From Nitrospiraceae bacterium (GTDB taxonomy: Bacteria > Nitrospirota > Thermodesulfovibrionia > UBA6902), in NCBI GenBank assembly GCA_003599025.1, contig QZIL01000061.1:1-52051 (forward strand): a stretch of 52,051 nt of DNA. The letters are read 5' to 3'. This document shows, one piece after another, positions 8,970 to 16,837 of this stretch; within the stretch, counting starts at the first letter, position 1, and each line of letters starts with the position of its first letter. The translations under genes were made by a program, and so were the position numbers. Below the pieces are notes generated by a model. It did no database searches. It had not been told where the DNA came from and was given only the letters and a program-made list of their open reading frames with translations.

Positions 8970-9049
8970 CCAGTATCTACAAAAAAGCTGGATGGTTTAA
9001 AACCCTTCAATTAAAGACCTGAGCCTCAGGCCTTCTTGATCCGAGGGAC

Positions 9050-9202
9050 TTACTTACCTGAATCGTCAGTTTCGCCATTCTTTTTTTGTTTGTCATTATT
9101 CCCGATATGACATGAACTTCCTCATCCATGACCTGAAAGCTGCAGGGCAACAAATGCAACTATGATTAATATCGGGAACCAGTTCTCAGTTATCCATTCC
9201 AT
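9050..9202 (-). CDS. Candidate tiny selenoprotein: one-helix membrane protein with in-frame TGA
   Basis: ATG at 9202 has a GAAAGG eight bases upstream. The frame reads MEWITENWFPILIIVAFVAL, then QLSGHG, then TGA (9122-9124), then continues in the same frame for 23 codons (GSSCHIGNNDKQKKNGETDD then SGK) to TAA at 9050. The start resembles small DUF2933-like proteins (N-terminal NWF, one helix, then Gly/His/Cys-rich tail), in which, from memory, a Cys follows GHG. TGA at that place suggests Sec at residue 27, with a second Cys at 31. A hairpin with a G-rich loop starts 17 bases after the TGA (next entry). The alternative is a pseudogene with a Cys-to-stop change. The total would be 50 residues, so ordinary ORF finding misses it. 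Confidence 0.45.
9091..9112 (-). promoter_or_regulatory. Possible bacterial SECIS hairpin
   Basis: Downstream of the in-frame TGA (9122-9124, minus strand) nine bases are followed by TGTCATAT, loop CGGGA and ATAATGACA. These form an 8-bp stem with a single bulged A. The apical loop begins 17 bases after the TGA and has G in its second position. Both match the general description of SelB-binding bSECIS elements (loop 16-37 bases from UGA, G in one of the first two loop positions). Six base pairs (TGTCAT/ATGACA) are uninterrupted. Confidence 0.4.
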
Positions 9203-9320
9203 AAAACAAACCTTTCTGACATCTATTTAATAATAGACTACCAGAAAAACTGTTCTGTAATAAACAGCTGACTCGCATTTTACGGCAGTTGCAGCAGTTG
9301 CAGCTGTTATCCGCGCTGAA

Positions 9321-9372
9321 TGCTGATCGATACAGCTCCCCCTGAAGATCGTAGACCTGACACCGGGGCATT
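9321..9372. repeat. Dispersed direct repeat, copy 1
   Basis: Core CCCTGAAGATCGTAGACCTG followed by ACACCGGGGCAT, preceded by GCTGATCGATACAGCT. Related copies lie at 10031-10076 and 10385-10424, all in the same orientation. Copies 1 and 2 are also similar further upstream (GTTGCA...GTTGCAgCTGTTA style). It lies immediately 5-prime of the promoter for the DUF4258 gene. Confidence 0.8.
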
Positions 9373-9399
9373 TAAAGACATGATAAACCCGGTAGTACT

Positions 9400-9428
9400 T
9401 TGACAATTCAGACCGATTCTTGTATCAT
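9400..9428 (+). promoter_or_regulatory. Sigma70-type promoter of the DUF4258/DUF2283 pair
   Basis: TTGACA (9400-9405), 17-base spacer, TATCAT (9423-9428). This is six of six and five of six to consensus at ideal spacing. Transcription would begin near 9435, which rules out any start codon before that point for the next gene. Confidence 0.75.
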
Positions 9429-9455
9429 GGATCAGTTTCTAAAGGGGAATGGCTG

Positions 9456-9725
9456 ATGAGAATCCAGATTGATCCGCATACACTCGAAAGAGCTACGGAA
9501 CGCGGCGCCAGTAAACACGAAATAAAGGACGTACTGATATCCGGTTCTGATATACCAGCAAAAAGCGGGAGGAGAGGCAAAGCAAAAGTCTACACATATA
9601 ATCAGAAACGGCTTGGGACTTTCTTTGAACAAAAGAGGATCGAAGTGATTTATACTATAGAACGTGATAGAATAGTTACAGTAACTGTTTATGTGTTTTA
9701 CGGCAACTGGGAGGCCACAAGATGA
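9456..9725 (+). CDS. DUF4258 family protein (possible toxin of a toxin-antitoxin-like pair)
   Basis: An 89-residue basic protein. MRIQIDPHTLERATERGASK is the typical DUF4258 N-terminus, and it ends with the TVTVYVFYGNW strand. The family has a RelE/HigB-like small alpha/beta fold and is thought to include toxins. The ATG at 9456 is chosen because it follows AAAGGGGAA and lies downstream of the promoter's predicted start point; the frame extends to a TTG at 9420 that would be upstream of transcription. The stop overlaps the next ATG (ATGA). The fold and pairing are recognised; toxicity is inference. Confidence 0.75.
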   Translation: MRIQIDPHTLERATERGASKHEIKDVLISGSDIPAKSGRRGKAKVYTYNQKRLGTFFEQKRIEVIYTIERDRIVTVTVYVFYGNWEATR

Positions 9726-9937
9726 AAGTTACCTATGATAAAAAGTCTGACCTTCTTTATATTCGTTTAGATGAAAGTAGACAGGACGTGACCAATAAAC
9801 GTGTTGCAGAAGATGTTGTTCTAGATATCGGAGAAGGTGACAGGATCGTCGGCATCGAGATCCTCGAAGCATCCGCCCACGTTGACCTGAGCAAAATCCT
9901 TCCGATACAGCACGAAGGGATCAAGGTCTCAGCCTAG
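9722..9937 (+). CDS. DUF2283 family protein (possible antitoxin partner)
   Basis: A 71-residue protein with the complete DUF2283 pattern: MKVTYDKKSDLLYIRL (YDxxxDxLYI), DVVLDIGEGDRIVGIEILEA (DxxGxxVGIEIL). Genes of this family are frequently found directly beside DUF4258 genes, as here with a four-base ATGA overlap. By analogy with two-gene toxin-antitoxin operons it may neutralise the partner, but the usual order is variable and no DNA-binding motif is visible. Confidence 0.8.
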   Translation: MKVTYDKKSDLLYIRLDESRQDVTNKRVAEDVVLDIGEGDRIVGIEILEASAHVDLSKILPIQHEGIKVSA

Positions 9938-10030
9938 CGTCCCGTTCTTCCCCTTGTTACGCTGCCTCGTTACCGCGTATTCACCCCTTCCAATCGTTGC
10001 ACCGGTTCCAGCGGTTGCAACGGTTAATGA

Positions 10031-10076
10031 AGCTGATCGCTGCAGCTTGTCCCTGAAGATCGTAGACCTGGGGCAT
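10031..10076. repeat. Dispersed direct repeat, copy 2
   Basis: AGCTGATCGCTGCAGCTTGT followed by CCCTGAAGATCGTAGACCTG and GGGCATT. Compared with copy 1 it lacks six bases (ACACCG) in the 3-prime part. Same orientation as copies 1 and 3. Confidence 0.8.
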
Positions 10077-10384
10077 TCTCTTTTTCGGGCGCTCAAAATA
10101 AAGTTGCCGGGGTTTGGGGCAGAGCCCCATTATTGATGATCAGGGATTTATGACTTATTTCTTTGACACATAGGATGTGTTTCCAGATATTCGCTAAGCA
10201 TCTGGATTAGTTTAATACACTAAAATCAAAGCCCTGACCATCATACCTCCCTGGGATGATGTCTAAGATCGGGTGGTTTAAATGCTGTCACCGGGCTGGC
10301 TGTTACAAAACTGTCACGATTAAAGATCAGATACCGGACACTTTAAATTATGTGAAGAATGGAGAGCTGACACCACCCGCTACT

Positions 10385-10424
10385 CACAGCTTTCCCTGAA
10401 GATCGTAGATCTGACACTGGGTCA
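10385..10424. repeat. Dispersed direct repeat, copy 3
   Basis: CACAGCTTTCCCTGAAGATC followed by GTAGATCTGACACTGGGTCA, matching copy 1 with a few substitutions. It ends about 20 bases before the stop codon of the DUF2075 gene. Confidence 0.75.
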
Positions 10425-10443
10425 TTTTTTTAATTACTAATTC

Positions 10444-12414
10444 TTAAATTACTTTAAATCCAATGTCTCTCAGATAGTCGAACGTTGCATCATAAAACAG
10501 AGGATTACGTGTCGGATCCTCTGGATCACCATTTGGAACAACGATTACCATGCCTTGGCGAGCACGGGTTAAAAGAACACGATATGCATTTTTGAGATAG
10601 GTCTTTCGTTCCTCTTTCCTGATACGATTCCATCGATTACCGACAAAGGACCAATGCTCCCATCCATTCTTTGAATAGCGAAAGTCCGCATCCCATGTGA
10701 CGCAGACCCAGTCAAGCTCAAGCCCCTGTATATGAAATTCTGTGGCTACATCCTCAAGATAGTAGGAGGACCGCACATCATCCTTACCATTAAGAAACCA
10801 GTGAATCGGGTCTATCGGGGATTTGACATCAATGGCATGAGGCTTCAGCCGCTCGGCCTGGGATGAGACGACTATGCCGTACCGTTCTGATCCGCGGGCC
10901 TGTTCTTTTAACCACTTCCTGGCCCTAGCAATATTCCGTGTTATCACTATGGGGTATTTCGCATGTATCTTGCTCAGGGTCTCGCGGGCTGCTTCAACTT
11001 CAAGGTCAAGGAGCTGCTTTACTAAGAGTGAGACATGCTCTGCGCGGAATGAGCGCATGGATACAGCAAGGTGGAGCTCCTCTTTATATGAAACATTGCT
11101 CCGTCCATTCAATGACTCCAGGATATGTCCTGCACCGTATTCACTGTCAGTAATACGGGGCGAGATGTGGACATGCCAGTCAGGGAAGGATCGGTTCAGT
11201 GATTCAATCCATTCAGTGATGCCTGCTTCACCGGTGTTTATCTCCTGCCCTCCTCCTACTAGACAGACGACTACGGCCCAGTCATCATGACGGTCAAGGC
11301 AGGAGATGAGGAATTCAGGTTCAGAGTGGTTGAAGTTTGGGGTGTTTTTCTTTCTGCGCATAAAGGATGATGTCTGCTCCAGTGTCCATGCTCGCTGGGC
11401 TTCATCAAAGAGGGCGACATGTTCTTTCGGCGGGTTCTGGTCGCTCAGGCAGTCATCGCGGAAGTGGTGGACATTCTGAATGAACATTTTCACTTCACTC
11501 AGTGCTTCGCCCTTCTTCATTTTCCTGCCGTCCAGTTTCGCCCTCTCGATCTGATCGCGGGTCAGTGCCTCACGGAGGATAGCAACAAGGGGGCCGTTGC
11601 CTGAGAGAAAGACACTGTAGAGGTCGTCTTTGTCATCTATATGCGTGGTGGCAATATTGAGACCGACCAATGTCTTGCCTGCCCCCGGGACACCGGTTAC
11701 AAAACAGATGGACTTGAGCGAGTTATCACGAGAGCGCTGTATTATCTCAGCCAATGCATGTGATGTCTTGCTGAGATTAATCGCACTTGCATCACTTCGG
11801 GATATGTCCTCAACAGAATGATTATTGTAGAGCGCCATTGCTGCTTCTATGATGGTAGGAGTCGGGCAGTACCTACCGCTGTACCATTGTGATGAATCGA
11901 TAGCATCTCCATCTGCAAATGCCAGGACATTCGCAATAACATCACCAAGCATCTGTTCATTAGAACAAATTGGAAATAGGAGTTTATCATTCTGGTGAGT
12001 GGAAGCAACCACAAGATCTGCCTCAGTTGCTTTGGTGGCGATAAGGACAGGAGCAATGAACTCATGATGGCTTGATTCATGAAAGTTCTTCAGGTCCAAG
12101 GCATAGTCCCACACCTGATCAACCGCATACGCAGAAAAGGAATCATCCCCCACCTTAAACTCAAGAACAAAAACCACCGGCCCGATCAACAGTACAACAT
12201 CAATACGCCGCCCCATACGTGGAATAGAGTATTCAAAGTAGATATGCCCCTTGTGATAAGGCAGAACCTCACGCAAAATCTCTATTTGCACAGACCACGC
12301 ATTAGACTGCGCTTTAGCCACATCCCCACCTCCCTGAGTCAGCTTACCAATCACTTCATCAGTCGAAGTACGAAGAAACTCAGATATGGAATCAGAATAA
12401 TACGCCCGCTTCAT
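10444..12414 (-). CDS. DUF2075 P-loop NTPase/helicase with N-terminal nuclease-like domain
   Basis: A 656-residue protein. The N-terminal part (about 60-135) has a PD-(D/E)xK-like arrangement: [20 protein letters not shown] gives Asp then ExK. A P-loop domain follows: Walker [17 protein letters not shown] (about 240), Walker [13 protein letters not shown], and later helicase-like motifs [16 protein letters not shown] and a C-terminal [16 protein letters not shown] typical of UvrD/DUF2075 superfamily-1 proteins. This points to a DNA- or RNA-directed nuclease/NTPase, often found in defence islands. Its ATG overlaps the stop of the RhuM gene (TCAT on the plus strand), so the two are translationally coupled. 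Domains are seen; a defence role is inferred. Confidence 0.82.
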   Translation of the reverse strand: MKRAYYSDSISEFLRTSTDEVIGKLTQGGGDVAKAQSNAWSVQIEILREVLPYHKGHIYFEYSIPRMGRRIDVVLLIGPVVFVLEFKVGDDSFSAYAVDQVWDYALDLKNFHESSHHEFIAPVLIATKATEADLVVASTHQNDKLLFPICSNEQMLGDVIANVLAFADGDAIDSSQWYSGRYCPTPTIIEAAMALYNNHSVEDISRSDASAINLSKTSHALAEIIQRSRDNSLKSICFVTGVPGAGKTLVGLNIATTHIDDKDDLYSVFLSGNGPLVAILREALTRDQIERAKLDGRKMKKGEALSEVKMFIQNVHHFRDDCLSDQNPPKEHVALFDEAQRAWTLEQTSSFMRRKKNTPNFNHSEPEFLISCLDRHDDWAVVVCLVGGGQEINTGEAGITEWIESLNRSFPDWHVHISPRITDSEYGAGHILESLNGRSNVSYKEELHLAVSMRSFRAEHVSLLVKQLLDLEVEAARETLSKIHAKYPIVITRNIARARKWLKEQARGSERYGIVVSSQAERLKPHAIDVKSPIDPIHWFLNGKDDVRSSYYLEDVATEFHIQGLELDWVCVTWDADFRYSKNGWEHWSFVGNRWNRIRKEERKTYLKNAYRVLLTRARQGMVIVVPNGDPEDPTRNPLFYDATFDYLRDIGFKVI

Positions 12415-13019
12415 AACTCCCTATTAACGAATGCGGTCTTCCTGCCCTTTTGAGTCTGAAGTTTCCCTTTATCATATTGTTCAAGCAGGGACAGGGTTTT
12501 GGAATAATCTGCAAGCAGGTTTAATATTTCCGTCTCCTGACCTTTAAGGAGTTCTTTTCGAGATTGCCCCTGGAAGAATAAGACAGCCTCCTGAAGCTCA
12601 TTAAACTTGCTTCGCGCCTCCGATATCCTTTTTTCGTTAATGGCATAACCGTTGATGAGATACTGTTTTAAAACCTTGCTGGCCCAGATGCGGAATTGTG
12701 TAGCCCTCCGGGAATTGACTCGATATCCTACAGAAATAATCGCGTCTAAATTGTAGAATTGTGTTTTGTAAGTTTTACCATCCGAGGCAGTATGTTCCAA
12801 AATGGAACCAACTGAATCTTTATTCAACTCCCCTGATCTGAATATATTATTGAGATGCTTGGTAATTGCCGGCCGCTGCGTGCCGAACAGCAAAGCGATT
12901 TGGTTTTGGGTCAGCCAGACAGTTTCCTTGTCCAGTTTAACTTCCAGCTCCACCTCGTTTTTCGAGGTCTTGTAAATTAGTATTTCGCCTTTTTGCAGTT
13001 TCCTGTTTTTCATATACAC
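12411..13019 (-). CDS. RhuM family protein
   Basis: A 202-residue protein matching the conserved N-terminal region of the virulence RhuM family: [20 protein letters not shown] (winged-helix-like), [33 protein letters not shown] and [20 protein letters not shown]. Full RhuM proteins are often over 300 residues; this one ends after a short helical tail, so it is a short form. Its molecular function is unknown. The last bases overlap the DUF2075 start by four, making a two-gene operon. RhuM genes often sit in accessory and restriction-type loci, which fits the neighbourhood. Confidence 0.82.
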   Translation of the reverse strand: MYMKNRKLQKGEILIYKTSKNEVELEVKLDKETVWLTQNQIALLFGTQRPAITKHLNNIFRSGELNKDSVGSILEHTASDGKTYKTQFYNLDAIISVGYRVNSRRATQFRIWASKVLKQYLINGYAINEKRISEARSKFNELQEAVLFFQGQSRKELLKGQETEILNLLADYSKTLSLLEQYDKGKLQTQKGRKTAFVNREL

Positions 13020-13046
13020 ACACCGGGGGTGTCAGGTCTACGTTCT

Positions 13047-13457
13047 TCAGAAACACCCGTTATCCCTGACAACCTCCTCCTGATACTCCTCAATAACCGG
13101 CCCATCCGCCTCTGCCCAATCAAGCCCCTGCAGTTCCTCCGGCAGCACCCATGCCATAGCCGTATGTTCATGAAGAATAATCTCACCTGATACAATTTTG
13201 CAAATAAACGGGTAAAGAGTAACGCTAAACGTCGGATAGTGGTGTGTCGAGACATTCAGCGGCGCTCCAACGGATACCTCAATCCCCAGTTCCTCTGCCA
13301 ATTCACGCTTCAGACATTCCTGCGGACTCTCCCCGCCATTGATCTTTCCACCCGGAAACTCCCACTTCAGAGGCAGGCTCATGGATGCACTCCGCTGCGT
13401 ACAGAGCACCTTCCCCCCACGTTCAATAATCGCACACGCAACATGTATATGTTTCAT
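13047..13457 (-). CDS. mutT: MutT-type Nudix hydrolase (8-oxo-dGTP diphosphatase-like)
   Basis: A 136-residue protein with a perfect Nudix box GGKINGGESPQECLKRELAE then ELGI (Gx5Ex7REUxEExGU). The N-terminus VACAIIERGGKVLCTQRSAS and KWEFPGGK are typical of the MutT/NUDT1 group that removes oxidised dGTP. The trailing MAWVLPEELQGLDWAEAD is also characteristic. Cytoplasmic. It lies upstream of rhuM on the same strand with a 27-bp gap and may be co-transcribed. Substrate is inferred from family similarity. Confidence 0.9.
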   Translation of the reverse strand: MKHIHVACAIIERGGKVLCTQRSASMSLPLKWEFPGGKINGGESPQECLKRELAEELGIEVSVGAPLNVSTHHYPTFSVTLYPFICKIVSGEIILHEHTAMAWVLPEELQGLDWAEADGPVIEEYQEEVVRDNGCF

Positions 13458-13568
13458 GAAAGACCCTTTGAAATAAATTTATGGAGGCTCAGCCTGCTGT
13501 CGCCGCGGGGGGAGATTTACCTTGTTAATTGCCAAAGACAGACACTATCAAACAGGCCCCGGTTATTA

Positions 13569-15305
13569 TCAATAGTAAACCTTCACCATTGTCCCTTTGC
13601 CCTCTTCACTCTCTATCTTCATCTCCCAGCCGTGGGCCTTTACCAGGTGTTTTACAATCGCCAGACCGAGGCCCGTGCCTCCAAGTTCTCTTGAACGCGA
13701 GGGGTCAACGCGGAAAAACCTCTCACCAAGACGGGCAATATACTTATGGGGAACACCGGGGCCTGTGTCTCTGACGTAAAAATAATTTCTGCTGCCATCC
13801 CGGCCCAGACCTATCTCTATCTCCCCTGTTCCCGTAAATTTAACAGCATTGTCCGTGAGGTTCAGTAGTATCTGTGTAAGCCTGTCCCTGTCAGCATTGA
13901 TAAGTGTCTCTCCATGGGTCACGGATTTTTTGATGGAAAGGTTTTTTTCCGCAGCGTGCACAACCGATAGCTGCATGACTTCGTCAATTATATCGGTAAT
14001 ATGAAATTCGGTTTTATTTACTGTTACCACTCCGAGTTCAAGCCGCGATATTATCAGCAGGTCTTCAACAAGCCTGTTCAGCCGTTCACTGTGGTTCTTA
14101 ATGGTTGTGAGGAACTTTTCCGCATTTTCCCTGTCATAAAGTGCACCGTCCAGGAGTGTTTCAGCAAATCCTTTTATCGCTGTAATCGGGGTCTTTATCT
14201 CATGAGAGACATTTGCCACAAAATCCTTCCTTGTCTGCTCCAGTTTTTTCATCTGGGTGGTGTCATGAAATATTGCTACAAATCCTGCCAGTTCGCCCAC
14301 CTGATAATATAAAGGCGACACGCGGACATGGAGGTATTTTTCCCCGGTTAAGTCAAAGGTCAGTTCAGCTGCGCCAGGAATCCGGCTTTTCTTGACCTCA
14401 TCAATAAGCGCAATAAAAACAGGGCTCCTGACGATCTCAAGAAACGGCCTCCCCTCGAGACGGTCGCTGCCAAAGAGGTCTTTTGCCGCGTTATTTGAAA
14501 TTTCAATAATATTATGGACATTAATAAGGAGGAGAGCGTCGGGAATACTCTTTAATATGACGTTAAGCCTCTTTGTTTCCTCATCACCCGCCTTTACCGT
14601 CTCCTCCAGCTCCGAAGCCATGTTGTTCAGACTGTGTGCCAGTTCGGTGAATTCTCCGGCGCCCTCAAGATAGAGCCTCTTTTTAAACAGGCCGTGGGCC
14701 AGAGCCCCGGCATACTCTGCAATCCGGATTACAAACTTTCTTATCCTCTCTGTCTGATATATGAGGATCAGACCGAAAAGAAGAAATACCGTGATCACCG
14801 CGATATTTATCTTCAGTCTCAAAATATTGATCGCCTCATTTACCGCTGAGAGCGGGACGGCAAGCCTTACAAAACCTGCAGGCTCTCCGCTCTGCACATT
14901 TTTGATCGCAACATATAAATGATCATATTTCATGGTATCACTATACCTGATTGACCAGCCGGTGCCGGATATGATGGCCTGCTGGATTTCAGGTCTGTTT
15001 ATCCTGTTGTCCATTGTTTTTGGATCATTATCGGAATCAGCCAGTACCTTTCCGGCTCCATCAAGAATAGTTATCCTTGAGTTTGTTACCTGTTTCATCT
15101 CCCCGGCAAATCCGGAAAGGTCAGCTTCCTCTCCGGAGGGGACGGCACCCGCGATAACAGATGCCTGAACCGAGAGGCTGCGCGTAAGCTCACTGATATA
15201 ACTGTCTCTGATCACATTGGTTAAATAGAAATGCATAAATACTACGGACACAACAAGCGCAATAAAATAAACTATGAATACTCTTCTGAAAATTCTTCTT
15301 TTCAT
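13569..15305 (-). CDS. phoR: PhoR-type sensor histidine kinase
   Basis: A 578-residue membrane kinase with TM1 at about 8-29, a periplasmic sensor region (30-163) and TM2 at about 165-185. It continues with a HAMP-like linker, a PAS domain (about 245-350), HisKA with phospho-acceptor His368 (ANVSHEIKTPITAIKGFAET), and an ATPase domain with the N box NLTDNAVKF, G1 DTGPGVP and G2 GTGLGLAIVKHLV. Architecture and the ETLLDGALYD stretch are typical of PhoR. The start overlaps the response-regulator stop (ATGA). With the Pho box upstream of pstS in the same window, a phosphate-starvation role is likely but inferred. Confidence 0.88.
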   Translation of the reverse strand: MKRRIFRRVFIVYFIALVVSVVFMHFYLTNVIRDSYISELTRSLSVQASVIAGAVPSGEEADLSGFAGEMKQVTNSRITILDGAGKVLADSDNDPKTMDNRINRPEIQQAIISGTGWSIRYSDTMKYDHLYVAIKNVQSGEPAGFVRLAVPLSAVNEAINILRLKINIAVITVFLLFGLILIYQTERIRKFVIRIAEYAGALAHGLFKKRLYLEGAGEFTELAHSLNNMASELEETVKAGDEETKRLNVILKSIPDALLLINVHNIIEISNNAAKDLFGSDRLEGRPFLEIVRSPVFIALIDEVKKSRIPGAAELTFDLTGEKYLHVRVSPLYYQVGELAGFVAIFHDTTQMKKLEQTRKDFVANVSHEIKTPITAIKGFAETLLDGALYDRENAEKFLTTIKNHSERLNRLVEDLLIISRLELGVVTVNKTEFHITDIIDEVMQLSVVHAAEKNLSIKKSVTHGETLINADRDRLTQILLNLTDNAVKFTGTGEIEIGLGRDGSRNYFYVRDTGPGVPHKYIARLGERFFRVDPSRSRELGGTGLGLAIVKHLVKAHGWEMKIESEEGKGTMVKVYY

Positions 15306-15997
15306 AATCCCCTTTCCATGTAATAACCAATCCCCCGTCTGGTCTTAATATATTCAGGACGGGACGGATCGTCTTCAATGCGTTCCCTGAGTCTTCTTAT
15401 ATGTACGTCTACTGTCCTGGGCTCGACAAAGGCCTCATCTTTCCAGACTGCATCAAGGAGTGCACTGCGGCTAAACACACGCCCTTTTCGCTGTACCAGA
15501 TAGAGGAGAAGCTTATATTCCGTAGCGCTTAATTTCAAATGCTCCCCTCTTTTCACAACCTGATAGGTATCAGTGTTGATTTCGAGGTCGCCGATTTTAA
15601 CGGACTTATCCTGCAACGGTATTTCATGTGTCCTTCTCAGAACAGCCTTTACCCTGGCAACAAGTTCACGCGGGCTGAACGGTTTTGTAATATAATCATC
15701 AGCGCCCATCTCAAGACCAAGCACCTTATCAAGCTCATCGCTTTTTGCAGTAAGCATGATTATCGGGACAGAGGAAGTATCGTCTGCAGACTTGAGTATC
15801 CTGCAAAGCTCCATCCCCTGGATGCCGGGGAGCATTAAATCAAGGACAATAAGATCATACTTGTTATTTTTGACCCTGCGCAATGCATCTTCACCGTCAG
15901 TGCATACAGATATCCCGAACCCTTCCTTTTGAAGGTTGTAGGAGACAAGCTCCAGGATATCTTTTTCATCGTCTACTACAAGTATTTTAGTATTCAT
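15302..15997 (-). CDS. phoB: PhoB-type response regulator (OmpR family)
   Basis: A 231-residue regulator. The receiver domain has the acidic pair DD (9-10), phospho-acceptor Asp53 (LIVLDLMLPG), Thr of VPIIMLTAK and Lys of DDYITKPF. The C-terminal winged helix (about 130-231) shows LSATEYKLLLYLVQRKGRVF, AFVEPRTVDVHIRRLRERI and TRRGIGYYM. It should bind Pho-box direct repeats; one is present upstream of pstS. First gene of the phoB-phoR operon. Confidence 0.9.
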   Translation of the reverse strand: MNTKILVVDDEKDILELVSYNLQKEGFGISVCTDGEDALRRVKNNKYDLIVLDLMLPGIQGMELCRILKSADDTSSVPIIMLTAKSDELDKVLGLEMGADDYITKPFSPRELVARVKAVLRRTHEIPLQDKSVKIGDLEINTDTYQVVKRGEHLKLSATEYKLLLYLVQRKGRVFSRSALLDAVWKDEAFVEPRTVDVHIRRLRERIEDDPSRPEYIKTRRGIGYYMERGL

Positions 15998-16114
15998 CCC
16001 GGGATAGCACGTCCCTGCTGTTTCAATTAAAATTATTGATGCCCATTAAATATTACTATAAAAAAATCCGGCATGCATCAGATCTATAATAAGCTGCATA
16101 TACACCGGCTCCGG

Positions 16115-16651
16115 TTATAAAGTCTTTGCCGCTGTACCGGCAAACAACCACAGCATCAAAGCTATAATTAAAAGCTGGATAAACCAGCCTATAACACAGA
16201 CACCTGCTGCCCGCCAGGTGCTCCTGTAATCAAGTGCCTGCCTGACAGCGACTACCATTGCCGCAAGCATCCAGATTGAGGCAATGATAAAAACAGGTTT
16301 CAGGAGAAACGGTATTATCCCAAGCACACGGATGAGGCCCGGTGCGCTGGAAAACCCGATTGTTCGCAGGAGTTCCCCCGGATCAGAACTGGTCTGCGGT
16401 TCAGGGAGGAGTCTTGTACCTATAACATAAGTCAGAAAGGCCCACACGAACCACCCGACAAGAGATATAATGATGCCGATGATGGTGCCTCCAAGCCCTG
16501 TTCCACCCACATTGGCCACACCTCCTGCGGCACTGGACAGTATAACAACCACCATGGCCTGATTCAGTGAGCCTTTGTCACCTTCCACCTCTTCATATAA
16601 AGTAACATCAAGCCTTGCTGCCCGGATAATGCGGCTGATAAAATCTTTCAT
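16115..16651 (-). CDS. YIP1 family membrane protein
   Basis: A 178-residue protein with about five hydrophobic segments after a short amphipathic N-terminus (FISRIIRAARLDVTLYEEVE, usual for bacterial YIP1-like proteins). SLNQAMVVVILSSAAGGVAN, a Gly-rich first helix region, a second TM ending VIGTRLLPEPQT and a final IALMLWLFAG helix fit the Yip1 domain. It is an integral inner-membrane protein of unknown function. It stands alone and diverges from the RMD1 gene across 186 bases. Confidence 0.75.
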   Translation of the reverse strand: MKDFISRIIRAARLDVTLYEEVEGDKGSLNQAMVVVILSSAAGGVANVGGTGLGGTIIGIIISLVGWFVWAFLTYVIGTRLLPEPQTSSDPGELLRTIGFSSAPGLIRVLGIIPFLLKPVFIIASIWMLAAMVVAVRQALDYRSTWRAAGVCVIGWFIQLLIIALMLWLFAGTAAKTL

Positions 16652-16800
16652 TCATGTCTCCTGTATGAACCAATTCCCCTGTACGGGAATCCCATTGCCC
16701 ATTATATATTATTTCCGTCATATCACGTTAGATTAATAACGAGTAAATTGTACCATTCACCGGGGTGTTTATCTACATGGTAAAGAACGCCGAATTATGT

Positions 16801-16828
16801 TTGTTATTTTTTCCAATTAAGATACAAT
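16801..16828 (+). promoter_or_regulatory. Possible promoter of the RMD1 gene
   Basis: TTGTTA (16801-16806), 16-base spacer, TACAAT (16823-16828). The predicted start point falls only a few bases before the ATG at 16838, which has no Shine-Dalgarno, so the message would be nearly leaderless. Confidence 0.35.
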
Positions 16829-16837
16829 GTTACACAT

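Larger units (their letters stand above)
9938..10443. other. Intergenic stretch with repeat copies, no gene seen
   Basis: About 500 bases between the DUF2283 stop and the DUF2075 stop. Besides repeat copies 2 and 3 it holds a degenerate repeat-like piece near 10325-10350 (AGATCAGATACCGGACAC) and a CCAGAT...ATCTGG inverted repeat near 10173-10195. Open frames here have no family resemblance, and one (9954-10136) runs through repeat copy 2. The stretch looks like relic or repeat DNA. Confidence 0.6.

Noticed and set aside
9011-9034. Hairpin after envC as a terminator
   Set aside because: The stem AAGACCTGA/TCAGGCCTT has an A-C mismatch and is not followed by a T-run.
9186-9371. Minus-strand frame of 61 codons overlapping repeat copy 1
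   Set aside because: It lies in a different frame from the selenoprotein candidate, is made largely of repeat sequence and matches nothing.
9954-10136. Plus-strand frame of 60 codons after the DUF2283 gene
   Set aside because: It runs through repeat copy 2; low-complexity residues and no ribosome-binding site.
13569-15997. Calling the two-component pair a generic or envelope-stress system
   Set aside because: The PAS-containing PhoR layout, PhoB-type winged helix and the Pho box at pstS in the same window favour phosphate control, although this remains inferred.
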